From Candidatus Heimdallarchaeota archaeon (lineage in GTDB: Archaea > Asgardarchaeota > Heimdallarchaeia > JABLTI01), in NCBI GenBank assembly GCA_019894765.1, contig JAGXNT010000048.1, positions 1-14,610 of the forward strand: DNA of 14,610 nt, given 5' to 3'. The position numbers were made by a program, and so were the translations under genes. Positions 7,440-12,633 of the stretch are shown here, piece by piece; within the stretch, counting starts at the first letter, position 1, and each line of letters starts with the position of its first letter. The notes under the pieces are model-generated. The model was given only the letters and a program-made list of their open reading frames with translations, had not been told where the DNA came from and made no database searches.

Positions 7440-8000
7440 CTACATTAAAACTATTTTCAATTTTACTTTAATTTGACCACCGCCAAAAACTAAATAATTC
7501 AAATAATCTGTCAAATAATATGTTCCATAATTCTCATTATCGCCAAAATACCGTCCTATTGTATAAGATGAAGATTCTTGCCCGATGTGCTTAATGAGTT
7601 TAAAACCAATGTAAAGCTCATTTGCTGTAGAATCACTAAACTCTAAGCAATAAGAGTACTCAATCTGCAGGTTATTAGTGTAGGTCTTTGGATAATAAAC
7701 AATACCAGGCGGATAAACGTATTCGCGTCCATACCAGTCTTCATAATCCGAATCTGAATTTTGTAATCTGTCACCATAATAGCCAAATAATCTCTTATAC
7801 TCAGGGATAAATCGCATTTCATACCATTCACTATCAGTGTAGTCAAGATAATCGTTTACTTCAAGTTCTGTTACATAGATGTATATTTTGTCCATTTGTT
7901 TATGTGTGGAATTCATTATTTGTAGATTAGTTATTAATAGTGGTAAAAATAAGAGTAAAGATACAAATAGGAATTTAATAATCCCATTCCTTTTTCTCAA
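7440..8000 (-). CDS. Secreted or membrane-anchored small protein next to an ABC permease, 186 aa
   Basis: I do not recognise a family. An N-terminal basic stretch (MRKRNGIIK) and a hydrophobic helix (about 9-28, FLFVSLLLFLPLLITNL) form a signal peptide or anchor. The remaining residues are a tyrosine- and aspartate-rich, beta-prone domain with many aromatic residues, such as GREYVYPPGIVYYPKTYTNN, expected outside the cell. The start is a TTG at 8000-7998 with GAGAGGAT a few bases upstream; the first in-frame ATG (codon 29) would delete the signal, so TTG is preferred. It is the first gene of the minus-strand transporter operon, 76 nt before the permease ATG. It may be a substrate, substrate-binding or adaptor partner of the transporter; that is inference from position only. 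Confidence 0.65.
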   Translation of the reverse strand: MRKRNGIIKFLFVSLLLFLPLLITNLQIMNSTHKQMDKIYIYVTELEVNDYLDYTDSEWYEMRFIPEYKRLFGYYGDRLQNSDSDYEDWYGREYVYPPGIVYYPKTYTNNLQIEYSYCLEFSDSTANELYIGFKLIKHIGQESSSYTIGRYFGDNENYGTYYLTDYLNYLVFGGGQIKVKLKIVLM

Positions 8001-8021
8001 TATATCCTCTCCGATTTTATT

Positions 8022-8037
8022 TGCGGATTTTTCCGCA
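8022..8037. promoter_or_regulatory. Operator-like inverted repeat TGCGGA-TTTT-TCCGCA
   Basis: A perfect 6-bp inverted repeat with a 4-nt spacer, strikingly GC-rich for this background. It lies directly downstream of, and touching, the TATA-like element for the leftward transporter operon, and 22-37 nt before its TTG start. A dyad overlapping the space between TATA box and transcription start is the classic place for an archaeal repressor. A hairpin in the leader RNA is the alternative. Confidence 0.45.
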
Positions 8038-8043
8038 TATAAA
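8036..8043 (-). promoter_or_regulatory. TATA-like promoter of the first ABC operon
   Basis: TTTATATG on the minus strand, about 36-43 nt upstream of the TTG at 8000. A start site about 25 nt downstream would give a roughly 12-nt leader holding the GAGAGGAT ribosome site. It abuts the inverted repeat at 8022-8037. Confidence 0.45.
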
Positions 8044-8048
8044 CATAA

Positions 8049-8276
8049 GCTGTTTCATATTTTAAATTTTTTCGATTTTTGTCAGAAGTTAAGAATGTTA
8101 GAGCAGATAGTATACAAAAACGGATTCGACAGTAAATAACCTAAAGAAGCGATTTGTTCAAAATACACTGATTTCTTGTCTGAGATATTAGCAATAAACA
8201 AGCTCATTATAGCCATACTCATACACCTTACCATGAAGTAACTAACGGAGTGTTTGCTATAGGAGGGTGAAAGTAA
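8049..8276. other. Intergenic stretch with no recognised gene
   Basis: About 230 nt upstream of the leftward operon. I read both strands and see only short frames without ribosome sites, no structured RNA I can recognise, and no repeat copy. It may hold upstream regulatory sequence for the operon or decayed coding sequence. Confidence 0.4.
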
Positions 8277-8389
8277 ATGAAGTTTGTTTTAAGGAGAACA
8301 TTCGATGAAATGTTGGAGTGTACATTCTCATTGATGATGAGGAGAGAAATAATCCAGTAAAATTGAAAAGATGGTTAATGAAGAAATAA
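8277..8389 (+). pseudogene. Short broken plus-strand gene ahead of repeat copy 4
   Basis: An ATG at 8277 follows an excellent ribosome site (ATAGGAGGGTGA). It opens a 27-codon frame, MKFVLRRTFDEMLECTFSLM and a few more codons, ending at 8360. In another frame a protein-like stretch VYILIDDEERNNPVKLKRWL then MKK runs from 8318 to a TAA at 8387-8389, three bases before repeat copy 4. Joining the two needs one frameshift near 8318. This looks like the remains of a small gene or of the ends of a larger one after internal deletion. A genuine 27-aa peptide cannot be excluded. Family not recognised. Confidence 0.35.
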
Positions 8390-8392
8390 AGG

Positions 8393-8426
8393 GAACTGGT
8401 GCGGGGGGCACGATTTGAACGTACGA
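8393..8426 (-). repeat. tRNA-3'-end-like direct repeat, copy 4
   Basis: GAACTGGTGCGGGGGGCACGATTTGAACGTACGA on the plus strand, differing from copy 1 at one base in the core. It sits between the TAA of a plus-strand fragment (8389) and the stop of a minus-strand TPR-family stub (8441), that is, between two convergent gene ends. Confidence 0.85.
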
Positions 8427-8440
8427 GAAACTTTGAGAGG

Positions 8441-8620
8441 TCAGATTTTCAATGCGAATAACTTCCGGTATTCGATGATTTCCCCGGAAGGAATACTCAC
8501 ATAACCATAGAAATTGCAGTTATATTTCTTGAGAGTAATTTTATCTTCATGAGCAATACCTATTGTTGGGTAATAATTGTAATTTAAAGTAAAAATTAGC
8601 TGTTCTAAACACAAATTTTT
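8441..8620 (-). pseudogene. C-terminal remnant of a TPR-family gene
   Basis: A 59-codon minus-strand frame bounded by a TAA at 8621-8623 ends in GEIIEYRKLFALKI and TGA. The complete TPR protein at 185-1882 ends in GKVIEYRKLFALKI, so the last eleven residues are nearly identical and the DNA is recognisably similar. In both cases the stop codon lies about 14 nt from a repeat copy. The upstream part (ITLKKYNCNFYGYVSIPSG) is only weakly similar. There is no start with a ribosome site, and no TPR units are left. It is most likely a stub left when the rest of the gene was deleted or replaced by the SBBP gene. Confidence 0.6.
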
Positions 8621-8634
8621 TTACTTTTGTTGCA

Positions 8635-8651
8635 TGATATATATTATAAAG
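8635..8651 (+). promoter_or_regulatory. TATA-like promoter of the SBBP gene
   Basis: GATATATATTATAAAGA lies about 31-47 nt upstream of the ATG at 8682. This spacing predicts a short leader carrying the AAAAAGGGGGATTATA ribosome site. It directly abuts the 5' limit of the minus-strand TPR remnant. Confidence 0.45.
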
Positions 8652-8681
8652 AAAATCAAGTCAATAAAAAGGGGGATTATA

Positions 8682-10280
8682 ATGTCACAAAACTCATTTT
8701 TGCAAATTGTAAGAATGAGAGGAATTATTTTTTTAATTTTATTATGGACTTTACCATTAATAGGATATGTTTCATCACAAGGGCAAATCGCAAAAATAAA
8801 TAATGGAGTAGAATCGAATGCCCTATATCCTACTTTAGATTTTACCATGATACTTGGGGGAAATGAGTCTGATATGGGATTTGCTATTGCAGTAGCAAGT
8901 GATGGAAACTACTATGTGACAGGTATAACAGAGTCATCTGACTTTCCCACAAAGAATGCTTATGATGATACCTATAATGATCATGAAAGCATTCATCCAT
9001 ATGGCGATGTTTTTGTTGCTAAAATAAGTGTTAATGGGGAGCTGTTGTGGAGTACCTTCTTAGGAGGAAGTATAAAGGAGGAGGGAAGTGGTATTGCACT
9101 TGATACTGATGGTAGCTGTTACATAACAGGTTGGACTGATTCAGAGGATTTTCCCACAAAAAATGCATTTGATAGTTCTTATGGTGGGGGTCAATATGGG
9201 GATGCTTTTGTTGCAAAGTTCGCTTCAAATGGGGAGCTTCTTTGGTGTACTTTTCTCGGGGGAAGTGAAACAGACGAAGCTAACGGAATTGTTGTTAGTG
9301 ATGAGGTTTGTTATGTAACAGGTAGCACTGCTTCCTCTAACTTTCCATTGAAAAATGCGTATAATAGCACTTTTGGTGGTGGTGAGAGATATGGAGACGC
9401 TTTTGTTTCAAAGCTCTCTGCTACAGGCGAGCTACTTTGGAGCACCTTTATAGGAGGTAGTGAAGATGACTATGGAGATGATATAGCTATTGCTAGCGAT
9501 GGTAGCTGCAATATAGTGGGAACAACAGAATCAAATAATTTTCCAATGAAAGATTCATTCGAAGATAGTTTAAGCGGAGGAATTGATACCTTTGTATTAC
9601 AATTTTCCAAAAGGGGTTCTCTTCGTTGGAGTACCTATTTAGGAGGAGACGGAGCTGACTTTGCAAGTGGGATTGTTGTTGATAGCAAAAATTGTTATAT
9701 TGTAGGATCAACAAGCTCATACAATTTTCCTACTAAGGATGCTTCTAATAGTAGTTTTAGTGGATGGTATGATGCCTATATTACAGCTTTCTCATTAAAA
9801 GGTCTAATGCAATGGAGTACTTATCTTGGGGGAAATTATTGGGATAAGGGAATTGGTATTGCTAAAGCTCTTGATGGTGGTTGCTATATTACAGGCACTG
9901 TTGAGTCAGAGGATTTTCCAACCTTAAACACACTTAATAATACTTTTGCTGGTGTTTCAGATGCTTTTGTAGCAAAATTCTCTTCTGAAGGTTTTCTTTT
10001 GTGGAGTACTTATTTAGGAGGAAAAAGTTTTGATATTGGAAGGGGGATTGCAACATCCAACAGCGATAGCTGTTATGTAATAGGAGAAACATCCTCAAGT
10101 GATTTTCCCATAACATACACCAGTAATAGCTCATATATAGGCAATGGAGATGTTTTTATAACAAGCTTTGGCGGATTAGCTATAATCACACCAACAGTAA
10201 CTATTTCCGGGTATGGCTATATTGGATTTGTATTTCTCATCCCTCTGTGTGCGTTTGTTTTCAGAAAGAGGAGAAAATAG
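8682..10280 (+). CDS. SBBP-repeat seven-bladed beta-propeller surface protein, 532 aa
   Basis: An N-terminal signal peptide (MSQNSFLQIVRMRGIIFLIL, cleaved or anchored near SSQGQ) precedes seven tandem repeats of about 60-75 residues. Each follows the pattern LGG, then GIA..DG.CYITG.T.S.DFP.KNA.......GDAFVAKF...G.LLWSTYLGG. This is the SBBP (beta-propeller) repeat, and seven units make a complete propeller. After the last unit, TPTVTISGYGY leads into a hydrophobic helix ending in FRKRRK, a typical C-terminal membrane anchor. The protein should stand outside the cell, possibly in adhesion, surface-layer or substrate-binding roles; the exact role is unknown. I choose the ATG at 8682 because GGGGG lies just upstream; an upstream in-frame ATG at 8634 falls inside the TATA-like sequence. 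The gene is alone between repeat copies 4 and 5. Confidence 0.85.
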   Translation: MSQNSFLQIVRMRGIIFLILLWTLPLIGYVSSQGQIAKINNGVESNALYPTLDFTMILGGNESDMGFAIAVASDGNYYVTGITESSDFPTKNAYDDTYNDHESIHPYGDVFVAKISVNGELLWSTFLGGSIKEEGSGIALDTDGSCYITGWTDSEDFPTKNAFDSSYGGGQYGDAFVAKFASNGELLWCTFLGGSETDEANGIVVSDEVCYVTGSTASSNFPLKNAYNSTFGGGERYGDAFVSKLSATGELLWSTFIGGSEDDYGDDIAIASDGSCNIVGTTESNNFPMKDSFEDSLSGGIDTFVLQFSKRGSLRWSTYLGGDGADFASGIVVDSKNCYIVGSTSSYNFPTKDASNSSFSGWYDAYITAFSLKGLMQWSTYLGGNYWDKGIGIAKALDGGCYITGTVESEDFPTLNTLNNTFAGVSDAFVAKFSSEGFLLWSTYLGGKSFDIGRGIATSNSDSCYVIGETSSSDFPITYTSNSSYIGNGDVFITSFGGLAIITPTVTISGYGYIGFVFLIPLCAFVFRKRRK

Positions 10281-10306
10281 CTTCTCCACATTCCATACAA
10301 AAGAAA

Positions 10307-10340
10307 GAACTGGTGCGGGGGGCACGATTGGAACACACGA
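10307..10340 (-). repeat. tRNA-3'-end-like direct repeat, copy 5
   Basis: GAACTGGTGCGGGGGGCACGATTGGAACACACGA on the plus strand. It separates the convergent 3' ends of the SBBP gene (stop at 10280) and the 158-aa gene (stop at 10351). The flank ACTCCTA to its right is shared with copy 6, and AAGAAA to its left is shared with copies 2 and 6. Confidence 0.85.
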
Positions 10341-10350
10341 ACTCCTATGA

Positions 10351-10827
10351 TTATCTTTGTATCGATAAGAGACGGAAAGTGATAAGTAATTCCCCACCGA
10401 GTTTATCAAACCAGAAACTTTCACTCCATTTACCAGCACCTATAATTGCTACTGCTGTATAGGTAAGTTTTTGTAATTTCCTATTTTGCTTAACCTTTAT
10501 ATCTAAACTAAATGTGAAAGTAGAAACTGAATCTTCACTTCCTCTACTTCCAAAACAGCTATAATTTGTGGTATTATCATAGTAAGTGATATTTTCTAAG
10601 GGATTTATCACTTCTGGAAATAATTCATATCGAACGCTAAGTGATGGTTTAACCATAAGTGTAATTGAATCTCCAAATTTATTTGTACATTTTACTGATT
10701 CAATAGTATAATCCCCCAAATCAAGAGAATTCCTTTTAAAAATACGATGTGCTTGAGAGACAAGAATTGGTATACATATAACGAGAACTAATACAGAAAC
10801 AAGAATGACTATTTTTTTCCTTTTCAA
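10351..10827 (-). CDS. Small membrane-anchored extracytoplasmic protein, 158 aa
   Basis: No family recognised. A basic N-terminus (MKRKK) and a strong hydrophobic helix (about 5-25, KIVILVSVLVLVICIPILV) anchor a roughly 130-residue beta-prone domain outside the cell. That domain contains three sequons (NIT, NTT, NYS) and two cysteines in its middle part (KCTN, SCFGS) that could form a disulfide. The start is a TTG at 10827-10825, with AGAAGGGG about 10 nt upstream; there is no nearby in-frame ATG. A TATA-like TTTATTATAAG lies further upstream. It is bracketed by repeat copies 5 and 6, forming a single-gene module. The general plan resembles the 186-aa protein next to the first ABC system, and it lies beside the second; sequence similarity between them is not evident. 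Confidence 0.6.
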   Translation of the reverse strand: MKRKKIVILVSVLVLVICIPILVSQAHRIFKRNSLDLGDYTIESVKCTNKFGDSITLMVKPSLSVRYELFPEVINPLENITYYDNTTNYSCFGSRGSEDSVSTFTFSLDIKVKQNRKLQKLTYTAVAIIGAGKWSESFWFDKLGGELLITFRLLSIQR

Positions 10828-10867
10828 TAGAATAAACCCCTTCTTTGAATTCTAATATGTTATTCTT

Positions 10868-10880
10868 ATAATAAATTTTA
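10868..10880 (-). promoter_or_regulatory. TATA-like element of the 158-aa gene
   Basis: A TTTATTATAAG-type element on the minus strand, about 40-50 nt upstream of the TTG start. It lies inside the module bounded by copies 5 and 6, so the small gene could be transcribed on its own. Confidence 0.3.
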
Positions 10881-10912
10881 TCTAAATTTCAATTATTATA
10901 TTCTATAAGAAA

Positions 10913-10946
10913 GAACTGGTGCGGAAGCGCAATTTGAACGCGTAAA
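10913..10946 (-). repeat. tRNA-3'-end-like direct repeat, copy 6 (diverged)
   Basis: GAACTGGTGCGGAAGCGCAA then TTTGAACGCGTAAA on the plus strand. It is the most divergent copy: the G-run is replaced by GGAAGC, but the bases on each side can still pair (GTGC with GCGC through one G-T). The flanks AAGAAA (left) and ACTCCTA (right) match copy 5. It lies 20 nt beyond the stop codon of the fused ATPase gene. Confidence 0.75.
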
Positions 10947-10965
10947 CTCCTACGGAACCATAAAC

Positions 10966-12627
10966 TCAATTGTGTTTAGGAGCTATAACAAGCCCATCAC
11001 TTTTTATCTTTCCATCTTCAAGAACTATTGCTCTATAACCATCTCTAATCAAGTTAATATCATGAGTAGCAATTAAGAATGTAATCTTTGTCTTAGAGTG
11101 TAAATCATATATTTCGTGGATTACTTCTTCTGCAAGCTCTGAATCTAAATTTGCAGTAGGTTCATCTATTATCATAATTTGGGGTAAATGACTTGAAGAT
11201 ATTGCAAGGGAAGCCCTCTGCAGTTCACCTCCTGAAATTTCTAGAGGATATGAATCCTTCTTATGAATAATATTGAATCTCCCAAGATATTCATTCACAT
11301 TTGGACAATCAATATCTTTTATTACTTTTCCTGAGAAGAAATCCTTAAGAAAGAAACTTTCAGTTATTGTTAGATACGGATGTAGAATACCTTGTTGGGG
11401 AACCAATCCTATTTTTTGTTTACGGAACAATGATTTTTGAGTATTTGAAAAGTTACTAAAAATATTATTTAATATTCGAATCGTGCCTGAAGTTTCATCA
11501 TCTAGTCCCGATAATAATTTAACTAGAGTAGTTTTGCCAGATCCACTTGGACCTAAAATGAATACTAATTCACCTTTCTTAATTTGAAGATTGATATTGG
11601 ACAAAGCATTTACAACATTTTTATTGTCATAATATATTTTTGATAAATTATCTAATTTAATGATGATTTCAGATTTATCAAAATAAGTAGAAGGCAAATT
11701 ATCGATTGTAATTCCATTTCTAATAACCTTAAATCTATCTAATTTAGGTATTTTTGGAGATAAACCATTAGGATGAGTAATTACTACTTCACCTTTTTTT
11801 GTTACAGATACTTCTGCGTTTCTTGATAGATTTAGAATATTCATAATGTAATCTGGCAAACGAATACTATTTGTCGAATCAATTTGTAATTTAAACCTTA
11901 ATGGAAACTGCTTTTTGTGACCATAAGCTAATTGATCAGTTACATCTAATATCGAAGAAACACGACCGTTCTTTATTTCACATGTTTTATCTACACCATC
12001 TTGGAATCGAGGGTCATGTGTAACTACTATAATTGTTGTGCCAAATTCAGTAGCAATTTCCTTTAATAGAGTTTTTACTTTTAAAGTATTGATACTATCT
12101 AATTGACCAGTTGGTTCATCACATAATAATAATGGAGCTTCTTTTATTAGTGCACAAGCTATAGCAGCACGAATCAATTCTCCACCAGAAAAACCTCTTA
12201 CTACACGATTTTTCAAATGAGTTATTCCCAATCTTTCTAATAGATATTGATCATTTACTTTTGATTCAGTACGGGAATTTCTTTTAACATTTGATGCAAA
12301 TTTTAAATTATCATTAAGATTTCCATCGAGAAATAGAGTTCGTTCTGGAAATTGATCTATTATTCCAATCATTTCCAGTCTATAAGAATTTAATTCTTTT
12401 AAAGACATATTTGATAAATTATAATCTCCAACTTTTACTTCTCCACTAGAGCATACATCCAATCCAGCAAGAATGTTAATAAGTGTAGTTTTTCCAGACC
12501 CAGAAGGGCCAAATATAGACAAAATTTCTCCTTCATTCACACTTAAGTCACATCCTCGCAAAGCAGGAACTCGTAAATTTATTTCTTCATCGAGGTATAT
12601 TTTAATAATATCTTTACATTCAATCAA
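10966..12627 (-). CDS. Fused tandem ABC ATPase with AbrB-like linker, 553 aa
   Basis: Two complete MacB/LolD-type ATPase domains in one chain. N-terminal domain: Walker A GPSGSGKTT (40-48), Q-loop IIDQFPER (Q92), signature FSGGE (146-150), Walker B LLLCDEPTGQLD (166-177), VTHD (H204). C-terminal domain: Walker A GPSGSGKTT (359-367), Q-loop LVPQQG (410-413), signature ISGGE (464-468), Walker B MIIDEPTANLD (485-495), ATHD (H522). Both sites look competent. The linker of about 100 residues contains an AbrB/SpoVT-like segment (about 243-286). The halves match the two separate ATPases of the operon at 3218-4620, in the same order as those genes are transcribed. The start is TTG at 12627-12625 with AGGAGTGAG upstream, 6 nt after the permease stop, so the two genes are coupled. 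It should energise the adjacent permease from the cytoplasmic side. Confidence 0.9.
   Translation of the reverse strand: MIECKDIIKIYLDEEINLRVPALRGCDLSVNEGEILSIFGPSGSGKTTLINILAGLDVCSSGEVKVGDYNLSNMSLKELNSYRLEMIGIIDQFPERTLFLDGNLNDNLKFASNVKRNSRTESKVNDQYLLERLGITHLKNRVVRGFSGGELIRAAIACALIKEAPLLLCDEPTGQLDSINTLKVKTLLKEIATEFGTTIIVVTHDPRFQDGVDKTCEIKNGRVSSILDVTDQLAYGHKKQFPLRFKLQIDSTNSIRLPDYIMNILNLSRNAEVSVTKKGEVVITHPNGLSPKIPKLDRFKVIRNGITIDNLPSTYFDKSEIIIKLDNLSKIYYDNKNVVNALSNINLQIKKGELVFILGPSGSGKTTLVKLLSGLDDETSGTIRILNNIFSNFSNTQKSLFRKQKIGLVPQQGILHPYLTITESFFLKDFFSGKVIKDIDCPNVNEYLGRFNIIHKKDSYPLEISGGELQRASLAISSSHLPQIMIIDEPTANLDSELAEEVIHEIYDLHSKTKITFLIATHDINLIRDGYRAIVLEDGKIKSDGLVIAPKHN
11770..11901 (-). other. 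AbrB/SpoVT-like segment inside the fused ATPase linker
   Basis: Residues about 243-286 run LRFKLQIDSTNSIRLPDYIM, NILNLSRNAEVSVTKKGE, VVITHP. This matches the AbrB/MazE swapped-hairpin pattern: beta strand, polar turn, I.LP, short helix ending in NL, then V.V...GEVVI. That fold binds DNA as a dimer in transition-state regulators, but related domains also occur as fused modules. Here it lies between two ABC domains, where a dimerisation or regulatory role is more likely than DNA binding. The assignment rests on pattern recognition only. Confidence 0.45.
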
Positions 12628-12633
12628 AATTTC

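Noticed and set aside
8634..8636. Upstream ATG at 8634 for the SBBP protein
   Set aside because: It falls in the TATA-like element, lacks a ribosome site, and would put 16 lysine/isoleucine-rich residues before the signal peptide.
9031..10134. Minus-strand open frames inside the SBBP gene
   Set aside because: They are mirror readings of the repeated propeller codons, with no ribosome sites and low-complexity composition.
137..10946. CRISPR array built from the six repeats
   Set aside because: Spacing ranges from about 0.6 to 5 kb and is filled with genes; spacers are not short or uniform, and no cas genes are visible.
137..10946. Insertion-sequence ends
   Set aside because: Repeats are direct rather than inverted, no transposase frame lies between any pair, and no target duplications were seen.
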